Shown: positions 47,343-56,851 of the stretch, piece by piece
Numbering within the stretch: position 1 is the stretch's first letter
Layout: every line of letters begins with the position of its first letter
Assembly: GCA_963763485.1 (NCBI GenBank)
Contig: CAVXOW010000006.1
Location: forward strand, 1-64,000
Reading direction: 5' to 3'
DNA: 64,000 nucleotides
Origin: CAWCKS01 sp963763485
GTDB lineage: Bacteria > Pseudomonadota > Alphaproteobacteria > Rhizobiales > Xanthobacteraceae
Translations under genes and position numbers: made by a program
Notes under the pieces: model-generated
The model's database searches: none
Seen by the model: only the letters and a program-made list of their open reading frames with translations
What the model was told of the DNA's origin: nothing

Positions 47343-48932
47343 CTATTCGGCCGGAACCGCGGCCTCCTGCAACTTGTTGGAGTAGTAGGATGCGATCGCC
47401 TTGCCCTCGGAGGCCTCCCGCGAGAACACAATGACGTGGTGGGCGACGATCACGGCGGCCATCATGTCTTCGATCCGGCCGCGCAACAGCAAGGGCCCCG
47501 CGAACGACCAGAACGCGCGCTTGTAGCTGCCGACGATGCCGAGCTGCCAGATGATGTTGCGCATGATCACGAGGCCGCGCTTGATGTTCTTCCAGGAAGC
47601 GCGCTCCGGGCTGTTCGGCACCTTGATGCGGTTCCGATAGGTCGTCTTGCACTGGTGAAGATAGCGCGAGAGCACGTTGCCCGGCTCGTAAGCCACGCTC
47701 ATCGCCCGCCGCCACATCGCAATCACGTCGTCATAGGGCAGCTTGAACATCACGTTGGACTCGAGGTCCTCATCATTCTCGATCAGCCGCCCTTCCCGTT
47801 TCAGCCGGTCCCACAACGGCGTCTTCGGCAGCGCCTGCAGCAAGTTGATGGTTAGCAGCGGTATCTTCGATTCCTCGGCAAATTCCAGGATGTGATCGAC
47901 TGTGTCGGGCTTGTCGGTGTCGAGGCCAAGGATGATGCCGGAAGCGATCTCGAGGCCGTAGGAGTTCAGCGTCTGGATCGCCTCCATGATCGGGACCATC
48001 ATGTTGTGGTCCTTGGAGATCGACTTCAGTGCTGCGGGATCCGTCGTCTCGATGCCGCAGAAGATCGTCGTGAAATATGCCTCCCGCATCAATCGCAGGA
48101 TTTCCGGCCGCTTGGCGATATTCAGCGTCGCCTCGCAAGCGAGCTGGACCTGGAAACCGGTACGCTTCTGCCACTCGACGAGATGCGGCAGCAGATCGAG
48201 CGCCGCCTTGCGGTTGCCGATGAAATTGTCGTCAACGAAATAGACCGAGCCGCTCAAACCGCACTCGAGCAGCTTGTCGAGTTCGGCGACCAACTGCTTT
48301 GGCGTCTTCAAACGCGGATTGCGGCCGTAAAGGCCAGGAATGTCGCAGAACTCGCACTGATAGGGACATCCCGACGAGAACTGGATGTTGGCGAGCAGAT
48401 ATTTTCTGAGGTCGACCAGCTCGTAGGCGGGAACCGGAAATTTTGCCATGTCGAGCCGGTCGACGGTCTTCAGCACGACCTGCTGGGGCGGACGCGAGGG
48501 GTCGTTGGCAAGGCGCGCGATCAATTGGTCGGTGGCATCGCCGAGTTCGCCGACATGCAGGTAATCGAAGGTCGGGTAGTTTTCCGGGCAGGCGCTGACC
48601 GACGGGCCGCCGATCGCGGCGGGAATGTTGTGCTCATGGGCGCGGCGGGCGATGTCGATCATCTGCCGCTTCTGGATGTGCATGCCGCTGACGAAAACGG
48701 CCTCGGCCCAGGCGAAATCCTCGGGCGTCGCCATTTTGATGTTTTCGTCGATGAACCGCACCTCCCAGTCGGCCGGCAGGTAGGCCGCGATCAGCAATAG
48801 CCCTTGCGGCGGCATGAAGGCCTGGACGCCGTCAGTCAGTTTATAGGCGTGCTCCCAGGTGCCGAAAGCTCGGGTGTAGCGCGGAAAGACGCAGAGAATG
48901 CGCCGCTTGCCGAACCTGCCGTCGCCTCTCAT
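47343..48932 (-). CDS. hpnP: B12-binding radical SAM protein, HpnP-like (hopanoid C-2 methylase)
   Basis: 529 residues. The N-terminal cobalamin-binding fold has RRILCVFPRYTRAFGTWEHA and PPQGLLLIAAYLP; the radical-SAM motif SSGCPYQCEFCDIPGLYGRN has Cys189, Cys193 and Cys196 for the 4Fe-4S cluster. The C-terminal DUF4070-type domain has LPYDDVIAMWRRAMSVAYEP. This architecture and many sequence stretches fit HpnP, which methylates C-2 of hopanoids in Rhodopseudomonas and Bradyrhizobium. Assignment to HpnP over other family members is by recognised motifs, not by a search. The neighbouring RND exporter supports a lipid role. GAGAGG lies before the ATG at 48932. Confidence 0.8.
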   Translation of the reverse strand: MRGDGRFGKRRILCVFPRYTRAFGTWEHAYKLTDGVQAFMPPQGLLLIAAYLPADWEVRFIDENIKMATPEDFAWAEAVFVSGMHIQKRQMIDIARRAHEHNIPAAIGGPSVSACPENYPTFDYLHVGELGDATDQLIARLANDPSRPPQQVVLKTVDRLDMAKFPVPAYELVDLRKYLLANIQFSSGCPYQCEFCDIPGLYGRNPRLKTPKQLVAELDKLLECGLSGSVYFVDDNFIGNRKAALDLLPHLVEWQKRTGFQVQLACEATLNIAKRPEILRLMREAYFTTIFCGIETTDPAALKSISKDHNMMVPIMEAIQTLNSYGLEIASGIILGLDTDKPDTVDHILEFAEESKIPLLTINLLQALPKTPLWDRLKREGRLIENDEDLESNVMFKLPYDDVIAMWRRAMSVAYEPGNVLSRYLHQCKTTYRNRIKVPNSPERASWKNIKRGLVIMRNIIWQLGIVGSYKRAFWSFAGPLLLRGRIEDMMAAVIVAHHVIVFSREASEGKAIASYYSNKLQEAAVPAE

Positions 48933-48976
48933 CGGACGCCTCTCACGTTGCCGGTCGATCAGTATCGAGGAAGGTT

Positions 48977-49001
48977 AACTTAGTCGGTCTCTGGTGGTTC
49001 T
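48977..49001 (-). promoter_or_regulatory. Candidate EcfG-type promoter upstream of hpnP
   Basis: The minus strand reads AGAAC, 16 bases, then AGTT. This is one mismatch in each half from the alphaproteobacterial general stress consensus GGAAC-N16/17-CGTT. It would start transcription about 35-40 bases before hpnP, and hpnP in Rhodopseudomonas is known to be under EcfG control. The match is imperfect. Otherwise the 300-base spacer 48933-49233 holds nothing that I recognise. Confidence 0.35.
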
Positions 49002-49233
49002 GCACGGCCCGAAAGTCGACGCATCGGATGTTAGGTTCGGGTCGCCATATTGCAGTCGCACAACGCAAATCTTTGGTTCGAAACGGTCCGATTTTGGACG
49101 GTGACCGCATGTTAGGGCAACATCTGCCGAACAGAAATGGGCAAAAACTCGCCCGAACGGCGATAAATCTCGCAAAGCGTGGCGGGTAAAGGAGGGCGCC
49201 GCGCGTTCACTCGCGTCACGCCGGCGAAAGGCC

Positions 49234-50152
49234 CTACGGCTTCAGCGAGTGATAGACCACGCGGATGAAGTTCTGGCTGGCCTGATCGTTGACCCCAAGC
49301 TTCTTGTCGTAGTCTGCGAACGGTTTTGCCGCGATCGCGTCGGCTTCGGTTTTTCCGTCCGCGATCAGTTTTGCCATTCGGTCTCGCGCGTCGACCAGCA
49401 TGGCGCGGTAATTGACGAGATCGGCCTTGGTGGCGAGGAACCCATGGCCCGGCACGATTTTGGTCTGATCATTGACCAACTTCAGATAGCGATCGCAAGC
49501 CTCGATCAAACCCTTGATATTGCCACCATTGGCGAAGTCGATGTTGGGGTAGCGGCCGGTCGAAAAGGTATCGCCGGTCGACAGCACGTTGGCCTCGGGC
49601 CAGTAGACGTAGGTGTCGCCGTCGGTATGGGCATTGGCAATGTATTTGAGATCGGCGGTCCGGCCGGCGACCTTCAAGGTCATCTCGTCGGTGTAGATGT
49701 TGGTCGGCAATCCGGCGCCGGTCACAGGCGGCGTCTTGCCGCCGGTCAAGCCCGTTCGTTGTTCCCTCGGCAAGGCGCTTGCGCACATTGGCTTGCGCCG
49801 TGATGACGGCGCCGTCGCCGGCAAAGCCGGCATTGCCGCCGGTATGGTCGCCGTGGAAATGCGTATTCACGACGTAGCGGATCGGCAGTTTTGTGGCGGC
49901 ATCGACCGCGGCCTTGATCTTGTCATGCATCGGCGCGAACTGCGCATCGATCATGATCACCGCATCGTCGCCGGCCGCGACCGTGATGTTGCCGCCGACG
50001 CCCTCGAGCATGAAGGTGCGTTTGCCCAGATCGGTCACCTTGACCTCGGCCTTGGAGAAGTCCGGTTGTTGCGGCGGTGCGGCTGGCTGTTGCGCGGCGG
50101 CTTGAACGGCGATCAAGGCGGCGGCCGCGACCGCTATCGGTGCAATCTTCAT
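49234..50152 (-). pseudogene. Secreted metallo-beta-lactamase-fold hydrolase, frameshift
   Basis: Restored, about 305 residues with a signal peptide (IAPIAVAAAALIAVQAAAQ). The first frame contains the metal motif VVNTHFHGDHTGGNAGFAG (H-x-H-x-D-H) and stays homologous up to RKRLAEGTTNGL. The second frame carries TGGKTPPVTGAGLP, the following His in YIANAHTDGDTYVYWPEAN, the bridging Asp in STGDTFSTGRYPNIDF and His in IVPGHGFLATKADL. The shift falls at about 49745-49756. All zinc ligands are present if joined, so the product was recently functional or the shift is a base error. It could be a periplasmic lactamase-like or lactonase-like enzyme. Confidence 0.87.
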
Positions 50153-50312
50153 TGGTTGGTTCCCGGTGTTGACACGGTGCTTGAATAGACAACCCCGGAC
50201 GCGGGTTCATTATTCAGGGGCTTCGAGACGCCACGAATCTTTTCGGCTGACATCGTTCGAACGGCACAATAACAGGGACGTCCGCGGCAGCTTTTCGATG
50301 AGGAACCGTGCC

Positions 50313-50750
50313 ATGACGAAACTCACCGCGCTCGTCGCACTGCTGGCCTGGCTCACCCTGCCCGGCGCCGCATTCGCGGCGGATCCGACCGGGACCTGGC
50401 TCACCGAAGGCGGCAAGTCGCGGGTCAAGATCGTCCGTTGCGGCGATGCGCTGTGCGGCACGATCGTCTGGCTCAAGGAGCCCAACGATCCCAAAACCGG
50501 GAAAGCCAAGACGGATGCCAACAACCAGGATGCCGCCAGACGCAGCCGTACCATGATCGGCATCGAGATCGTGCTCGGCATGCAACCCAGCGGCACGACC
50601 GATAAGTGGACCGGCGAGGTCTATAATCCGGAAGACGGCAAGACCTACAGCGGCAACCTGACCATGACGAGCGCCAACGAACTGTCACTCGCTGGCTGCG
50701 TGCTCGCGGTGCTGTGCAAGTCGCAGACCTGGACCCGCGAGCGAATATAG
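50313..50750 (+). CDS. DUF2147 secreted protein
   Basis: 145 residues. Signal peptide MTKLTALVALLAWLTLPGAA, then the DUF2147 domain: DPTGTWLTEGGKSRVKIVRC, GDALCGTIVWLKEPNDPKTG, WTGEVYNPEDGKTYSGNLT and NELSLAGCVLAVLCKSQTW with paired cysteines. A small periplasmic lipocalin-like barrel is likely; function unknown. The start at 50313 has AGGA eight bases upstream; an ATG at 50298 is the alternative. It is divergent from the MBL-fold gene. Confidence 0.88.
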   Translation: MTKLTALVALLAWLTLPGAAFAADPTGTWLTEGGKSRVKIVRCGDALCGTIVWLKEPNDPKTGKAKTDANNQDAARRSRTMIGIEIVLGMQPSGTTDKWTGEVYNPEDGKTYSGNLTMTSANELSLAGCVLAVLCKSQTWTRERI

Positions 50751-50793
50751 CGTTGCGTCTGCTCGCTAGCGCGAGCGAGTTACCAGCCGGATG

Positions 50794-51528
50794 TCACGCG
50801 GGCCGTTCAAGTGACATCACTGCAGACTGCGCCCATGAGATCCAGGCCCTCCATTCACTGCCGAACGGCCGCGCTCGCGCGCTAAAGAGCCGTTCATAGC
50901 CGATGATCGCGCTGGCAACCGGCATCAGCCAGATGCCGCCGGCCTGCGCTGCGACGCAGACGAGCATCAAGGCCCAGCAGGAGGTGACGCACCAAAAGAC
51001 AAACCGAAGCCCGAACGTTATCGGATCGAGCCATGCTCTCGCGCCAAAGACCGCGAGAGGTGGCCGCAGATGGCAGCGCAGCAGCGCATTGCGCTTCTCC
51101 GGTAAAAGTTGCCAGATTGCCGCGGCCAGAATCGTGACCGGCAGCGTTGCTGCATCACTGATCCGATTGGCGCTCGCGGCATCGAGAACCATGGCGAAGA
51201 TCAGGCACACCACGCACCAAGCCGAGACGTAGGTCAACAGGAACAGCCCTATTGCCTGAACGCGATGGCGGGCGAGACTGCGGTGCCAGAGGTGATGCAG
51301 GGGGCCCGCCAGGAGCGGTCCCATCATGGCAAGCACCATCAAGCCCCATGCGAGCAACAGGTCCGGCAGTAACTTGCCGAAGGAGCCAACCCCTGCACCG
51401 CAGATCGGTCCGGTCAGAGCGCTGGAATATGACAGCCCGGCAAGGCCGAGCCAGCCAACACCGGACAGCACGATCGCAGCCGCCATCGCACCGGCGACAT
51501 TGCCGAACATTGGCGCCCGGCCACGCAC
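50794..51528 (-). CDS. DUF2182 integral membrane protein
   Basis: 244 residues with about six membrane helices (VAGAMAAAIVLSGVGWLGLA, LLLAWGLMVLAMMGPLLAGP, AIGLFLLTYVSAWCVVCLIF, and others) and the DUF2182 motif MVLAMMGPLL. The family is described as predicted metal-binding membrane proteins of unknown role. The gene starts (GTG 51528) directly after the stop codon of the tyrosinase gene, with GGGGG just upstream, so the two are coupled. This makes a copper-handling or maturation role for the tyrosinase worth testing. Confidence 0.82.
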   Translation of the reverse strand: MRGRAPMFGNVAGAMAAAIVLSGVGWLGLAGLSYSSALTGPICGAGVGSFGKLLPDLLLAWGLMVLAMMGPLLAGPLHHLWHRSLARHRVQAIGLFLLTYVSAWCVVCLIFAMVLDAASANRISDAATLPVTILAAAIWQLLPEKRNALLRCHLRPPLAVFGARAWLDPITFGLRFVFWCVTSCWALMLVCVAAQAGGIWLMPVASAIIGYERLFSARARPFGSEWRAWISWAQSAVMSLERPA

Positions 51529-53095
51529 TCATTCCCCCTGGCGGTAGATGCTGATCCTTCCGATCCGCACGTCGCTGGTCTGACCACGCCGCAAGGCAAA
51601 GCGAACCGGGATTTCATTCAGCGCTTGCGCACCACCGAGATGAAGACGATCGACGACTTTGGTGATCTCGAGGATCTTGTTCAATCCGTTGCCGCCATGC
51701 GGACTATTCGGCGCCGTGGCGTCGCTGACCCCAAACAACGTGACAACGCCGGCGAGATTTTCCGCATGCTCATCCGGATTATCGTTCGGCTTCAGGCCGA
51801 CATAGACCTTGAATGACGTTGCGTCGCTTGAACCCGTGATATTCTCCAGATTGAGGAAGACACGATCGGGCTCGGCGTTCGCTCCGAGCGCCTCCGGCCT
51901 GAAACTGCGCATTGTTTTTCGGCTCGCCACCTGGTCGAGGCGAACGGTCGCCTCGACCGCCGGCCCATCGAGATGGACGGCGTTGGCTTCAGCCCCCAAC
52001 AGTTCGACCTGCGGCTGTTTCGCCATGGCTGCTCCAACGGTCGCCAGAGGGCCCCGCCCCAGAGTTTGCAAGCGTACCGCGACACGGTCGCGACCGGCAA
52101 AGGGATTGCTGATGTCCTCGTAAGTATAGTCGAGCTTGGGCTGCGTGGTATCCAGCATCTCGCGCGGAAAGAACTTTGTACGCGTCGTGTTGTCCGGCTC
52201 GGGCATCACAAATGGCCGGTTCCCGCCAGGACCGTTCATCCAGGCATTTTCCTGGGTCGGGTTGGCGTGCTGAGCTCCGTTCAGCCACACCTCCCACAGC
52301 CGATCGATATTGGCGTGGTGCAGCCAGAAAATCGGGTCGAGCGCCGCCGTGGATGAATTCGACATCAGACCCAAGGCGAGTGCATCTCTGAAGTTGTTAT
52401 TGAGCGCGCCGCCGACTTCGCCGTGAACATTGTCGTGCGGCCCGCCTTCAAGGACCCCTTCGTCGCTGCGGTCTGCTCCGCCGTGCTGGAACGCTGTCCG
52501 CCCTCCGCCAAAGCCCGGAGAGCCACCGGTTGACGTGCCGACAAAATCCGGTTCCGTCAGTACAGCTTCCAGCGAGATCGAAATCGCTATCGAGTTCAAT
52601 TGGCTGTCCCGACGTTCCCGTTTGGCCATATCGAGCCGGCACGAATAGCGGATTCGCTCCACCATCAGGCCAGGTCGCGGAGCCGAACGCTGGCGGAAGG
52701 TCTAGCCGGTTTGGATTGCTCTCGTCGTTGTAGTTCCAGTACGGCAGCGCCCAGTCGTTCGGACCGCCCAGTTTTACGATTGCATCAGCCACGATCTTTT
52801 CGAACGCGCGCAGGTACCCGCGATGCCAAGGCAGGAAGTACCACGTGTGATGCTGGCACTGGTCCCTGTCTTCACGCTCGAACTCGGCCGTGTTCGGCAG
52901 CGTCTCCCCGGCCTTGAGATAGTTGTTGTGCTTCCACAGCGGCGCTGAAACACCATGCATCGCCGCGAGGTAACGCCAGCTTGTCATGTCGGCGAACGGT
53001 CGGGCGCTGAGGGCTTTAACGCCTCGGGCGTACCACAGGATGATGTCGTGCCAGTCATTACCGAGTTTCCAGACGTCGCGACGCATCCTTGCCAT
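51529..53095 (-). pseudogene. Tyrosinase-family copper oxidase, frameshift
   Basis: Restored, about 521 residues. The first frame has the CuA region (LAAMHGVSAPLWKHNNYL, QCQHHTWYFLPWHRGYLRAF) and stays good up to about residue 175 (ELDSDFDLAG). The second frame continues with VLTEPDFVGTSTGGSPGFGG, the CuB region (GGPHDNVHGEVGG, ALDPIFWLHHANIDRLWEVW) and a C-terminal beta-rich plant-polyphenol-oxidase-like domain. The shift lies near 52560-52580. It oxidises phenols to quinones; no signal peptide is visible. GGAGGG precedes the ATG at 53095. It is in operon with DUF2182. Confidence 0.88.
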
Positions 53096-53420
53096 AGCTC
53101 CCTCCTACAATCTTTGAGAGTATTACATTTCCATTCGCTGCCATTGATTGCATCAGATTCTATTGCTTCAGCGCACGAGACCCCAACGCTTGTGAAGGCA
53201 GGCGATCGCCTGAAAAGAACGATCGCCTGAAAAGATCAAAGGCTCTGTGAACTGCGCCACAAGTCGCGGCGCCGCTCCAATGGTAGGCGTTAGCGAGTTG
53301 TTGCATCGTCCGGACAGTTTAGTGGAGTTTCGACTCGCATTCAACGCGGCGTTGCAATCTGCAAGGCGTGGAGTAAGGTTCGCGCAACGGTAGTTCCTGC
53401 GTGATGTGTCAGGGGCGCAC
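53096..53420. other. Intergenic region upstream of the CHAT operon
   Basis: 325 bases between the divergent tyrosinase and CHAT genes. A short direct repeat GATCGCCTGAAAAGA occurs at 53205 and 53222. I see no RNA gene or clear promoter consensus, but both promoters must be here. Confidence 0.45.
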
Positions 53421-56400
53421 ATGGCTGAGACCGAGATTTCCGGCCAGGTCCGAATCCAGCATCCCGATGACGTTGAGGTCGTCGCGATAGGTGCTGTCGC
53501 GGCGGCGCCACGGCGAGGCCGCGGTAGTCCAGTGCCGGGCCAGCCGCCGCAGGCTCCGCCGGAACTCGCAGGCGCGCTCGCGGGCGCCGGGCTTGCGGTC
53601 GACACGCATTTCGAAATTCGCCCGCGACGTCCGGGGACCCAGATGCTGCGCGGGCTGCCGGACCGATCAACCACCGGAATCGACGTCGATCTCGCACCGG
53701 GACAGGGTGCGCTGGTGTTGCTGGAATCGAACGGAGTCTATGCCTGGAAGCTGCCAAGCGAGCCGGGTCGACCGGACGCCGCGCGGTCGGTGCGCAGCGC
53801 AAGAGCGCGCACCGTGCGCTTCGATCTTTCGCTGCCGGAGCCTCCACCTCGTGCGCCTGGACGCGGCCTCCCTGAGGCCGAGCGGCAGCCGCGGCGAAGC
53901 ATCATCGGGGACTGGATCGCCGATGCGGTGTTCGAGCCGATCCGCGCCTATGTTCTGAAATTCGCGGTCAGCGCCACCATCGATGCTGCGCTCGCCTTTA
54001 TCGAAGGCGACAAGGCGACCGGCCTCTGCGCCATTGCAGGCAGGGATCCCACGGCCTGGCGTCCGGGCGGCGCGCCGCTCCCAACGTTTGCCGCCGGCCG
54101 TCCGGCGCGAATTCTCCTGATGGTGCACGGCACCTTCTCTTCGACCGAGGGCAGCTTCGGAGCGCTTGCGGCAACCGCGGCGGGCCGCGCCTTTCTCGCT
54201 TCGGCCACGGGGCGCTACGACGCCATCCTGGGCTTCGACCACAGCACACTGGTGGACGATCCGGCGGTCAACGCAGCAGCCTTCCAGCAGGCGCTGCTCG
54301 GCTTGCACATTCCGGACGGTTCGGTGTTCGATGCAGTGGCTTATAGCCGCGGCGGCCTGGTGTATCGACGGTGGGCGGAGGTCGATCTCCCGAAGTCGGC
54401 GCCGAGCTGGAAGCTTGGCAACGCCATCTTCGTCGCCTGCACCAACGGCGGCACTCATCTCGCCGAACCTGACAACTGGACAGCGATGGTGGAGCTCTAC
54501 ACCAACATCGCAGTCGCCAGCACGCGAGCGCTGAGCTTGCTCGGCGTGGCCGGCGAGACCGGCTCGGTGCTTGCCAACCAGATCATCAAGACCGTCGCGC
54601 GCTTCCTGCAGGTGCTGGCCGAGCAGGCCATCGCCGAGGATCGCGTTCCCGGCCTTGCCGCAATGCGACCCTCGAGCGCGCTGGTCACCGCACTCAATGG
54701 CACCTCGGACAATGCCGAGCGGCTCGCCAAGTATTTCGCCGTCACCTCGAACTTCGTCGCGCGCTTTGATGGCCGGAACGGATTCACGCGCGAACTCGCT
54801 TCGTTCGTGCTCGACCGCGTCACCAACAGGCTGTTCCAGACCAACAATGACCTCGTGGTGGACAGCAGTTCGATGACCGACTTCGGGCAAAGAGCGCCGC
54901 AGCACGCCGCGTCCGATACGTTCGGTTTTGGCGACACCGAGGACGTCTATCACACCGTCTATTTCGCGCAGGAGCGACTCGCCGCGCAACTCATGGATTG
55001 GCTCGGCCTGCCGCCGATACTGATGTCGGCTCCGCCGCAGCCGGCTCCCCGCTGCAAAGAATCTCCAGGGCAGTTGCCAAGGCGGGGCGCACCCTCCCTG
55101 CTGCCCGACGGCCTTCCTCGCGGTGGTCGCGAGGTCGGTCTGGAGAAATCCGACGATCGGGTGACGCGCCGTGGCAGCACCGAAGCGATAAGTCCTGCGG
55201 CGGCACCCGACGTTACGGCAACGCCCGCGGAAGCGGCAGCTCCGGCCGCCCCCGCCAGCCCGAAACCCGACAGCCGCGCGACCTGCCAGTTTGCGGCGCA
55301 GATGGAAGCCAATCCGCCGCTGAACAAACCAGCGCCGCTCAATGTCACCATCTCGCGCGAAGCCATCGATCTGCAGCTGTCGCCAACCGCTCAGAAGTCA
55401 GGTGACGTGCCGGTCGACGCGACGCGGCCCCTTGTCGTCGAAGTGATTCCGCGAAGCAATTGCCGGGTGCAAAAGGGAACGGACACGCAAGCAACCGTCG
55501 ATGTGCCCAAGCCGAACGATCCGGCACGCCTGCGCTTCATGCTGGAGGGGCACGGCGTCGGTGCAGCCGAAGTGCTGGTCGAGGCGCGGCAGGGTGCACG
55601 GGTGCTGACGTCCTTCTCGCTGAAGCCGGTGTTTGTCGATCCGGATACCAAACAGATCAGCATAACCACGACTGCGAGCGTCGGCGGCGCCGACGAACGT
55701 CACGCTGTAATGCGGATTTACGAGCTGAGCTTTGGCGACCAGGTTCTCCTCAAGTTCAATCTCGAATGCGAGGATCCGAATATCAATGTTTCGGGAGACA
55801 CGAGGCTGCCGGCCAAATTCAGCCGCGAGGTGTTCGTCGAGCGCAAGTACCGCGAGATCGAGAACGCCTGGATCAATGATTCCCGGGATTTCAAAAAGTT
55901 CACCAACAGATTGCGTGCGTCAGGCATCACCATGGCCGAAGCGCTGCTTCCTGACGAGATACACAAGGAGCTTTGGAACAAGAGAAAGAAGATTAAGGCG
56001 ATCCAGGTCATTTCGGACGAGCCCTACATTCCCTGGGAGCTGCTGTATCTCGCCGACCCCGACGGCAACGATCTCGACGGCGAAGGATTCCTTGCAGAAC
56101 TGGGCCTGGTCCGGTGGCTCCACAACACGTCGTGGCCGCCGGCCCGCTTCTCGCTCGGCGCCAGGCGCTGCTACCACATCATTCCCGATTATCCCGATCC
56201 CAGGTACCAGCTTCAGGGCGCAGCCAACGAACGTGGGCTGCTGACGAAGCTGTTCGACGGTGCGGTCGCGCCGATCGAAGCCGACTCCGGCGCGGTTACC
56301 GATTTTCTTGCGAGCCAACCCAACGACTGCGACTTGATCCACTTCGCCTGCCATGGCGACGCCGAGCAGGAGGGCGGTCTCGATGCCGACCTCTTGATGC

Positions 56401-56801
56401 AGGGAAGGATGATCGGCACGAAATATCAGCCAGACAAGCTGTCTGCCGACATGGTGTTCGCCAACCTGCGCTTCCTGAAACCGGACACCAGCCCGGTCGT
56501 CTTCCTGAATTCCTGCCGCACCGGGCAGAGCGGCCTGACCATTGCCGGCGCCGGCGGCTTTGCCCAATCGTTCCTCAACCCGAAAAGCCGGCGGGGCGCC
56601 GGCATCTTCATCGGCGCGCAATGGTCGATCGGCGACCAAACGGCCCTCACCTTCGCGGAGACTTTCTACCGCGCCCTGCTCGGCGGCAAGACGCTGATCG
56701 AGGCTGCGACCGAAGCGCGGGCCGAGTCGCGAAAGGCCGAGGAATTCACCTGGCTCGCCTACACGATCTACGGCGATCCGCTCGCGCGGGTTGCCCGATG
56801 A
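53421..56801 (+). CDS. Alpha/beta-hydrolase (lipase-like) fused to CHAT caspase-like protease
   Basis: 1126 residues. N-terminal about 220 residues: a beta-rich region, then an alpha/beta hydrolase with oxyanion motif LLMVHGTFSSTEGSFG (His236-Gly237), nucleophile elbow DAVAYSRGGLVYRR (Ser309), Asp477 or Asp481 (NNDLVVDSSS) and His511 (VYHTVYF), resembling PGAP1/PHB-depolymerase-type lipases. Residues 540-640 are a low-complexity Pro/Ala linker; 640-780 a beta domain. The CHAT domain follows from about 800: YIPWELLYL, catalytic His978 in LIHFACHGD, Cys1032 in VVFLNSCRTG, and GAGIFIGAQWSIGDQTALTF. A protease and a lipase active site in one chain. The ATG at 53421 is preferred over a GTG at 53406. 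First gene of a three-gene operon; substrate unknown. Confidence 0.88.
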   Translation: MAETEISGQVRIQHPDDVEVVAIGAVAAAPRRGRGSPVPGQPPQAPPELAGALAGAGLAVDTHFEIRPRRPGTQMLRGLPDRSTTGIDVDLAPGQGALVLLESNGVYAWKLPSEPGRPDAARSVRSARARTVRFDLSLPEPPPRAPGRGLPEAERQPRRSIIGDWIADAVFEPIRAYVLKFAVSATIDAALAFIEGDKATGLCAIAGRDPTAWRPGGAPLPTFAAGRPARILLMVHGTFSSTEGSFGALAATAAGRAFLASATGRYDAILGFDHSTLVDDPAVNAAAFQQALLGLHIPDGSVFDAVAYSRGGLVYRRWAEVDLPKSAPSWKLGNAIFVACTNGGTHLAEPDNWTAMVELYTNIAVASTRALSLLGVAGETGSVLANQIIKTVARFLQVLAEQAIAEDRVPGLAAMRPSSALVTALNGTSDNAERLAKYFAVTSNFVARFDGRNGFTRELASFVLDRVTNRLFQTNNDLVVDSSSMTDFGQRAPQHAASDTFGFGDTEDVYHTVYFAQERLAAQLMDWLGLPPILMSAPPQPAPRCKESPGQLPRRGAPSLLPDGLPRGGREVGLEKSDDRVTRRGSTEAISPAAAPDVTATPAEAAAPAAPASPKPDSRATCQFAAQMEANPPLNKPAPLNVTISREAIDLQLSPTAQKSGDVPVDATRPLVVEVIPRSNCRVQKGTDTQATVDVPKPNDPARLRFMLEGHGVGAAEVLVEARQGARVLTSFSLKPVFVDPDTKQISITTTASVGGADERHAVMRIYELSFGDQVLLKFNLECEDPNINVSGDTRLPAKFSREVFVERKYREIENAWINDSRDFKKFTNRLRASGITMAEALLPDEIHKELWNKRKKIKAIQVISDEPYIPWELLYLADPDGNDLDGEGFLAELGLVRWLHNTSWPPARFSLGARRCYHIIPDYPDPRYQLQGAANERGLLTKLFDGAVAPIEADSGAVTDFLASQPNDCDLIHFACHGDAEQEGGLDADLLMQGRMIGTKYQPDKLSADMVFANLRFLKPDTSPVVFLNSCRTGQSGLTIAGAGGFAQSFLNPKSRRGAGIFIGAQWSIGDQTALTFAETFYRALLGGKTLIEAATEARAESRKAEEFTWLAYTIYGDPLARVAR

Positions 56802-56851
56802 TGACGGTGAGCCGAACCAGCAGTGCGTGCGCTTGAGTCGGAGGTGTGGCC

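Noticed and set aside
53667..54989. A 440-codon open frame on minus inside the lipase-CHAT gene
   Set aside because: Arg-rich shadow; the plus strand carries lipase and CHAT motifs.
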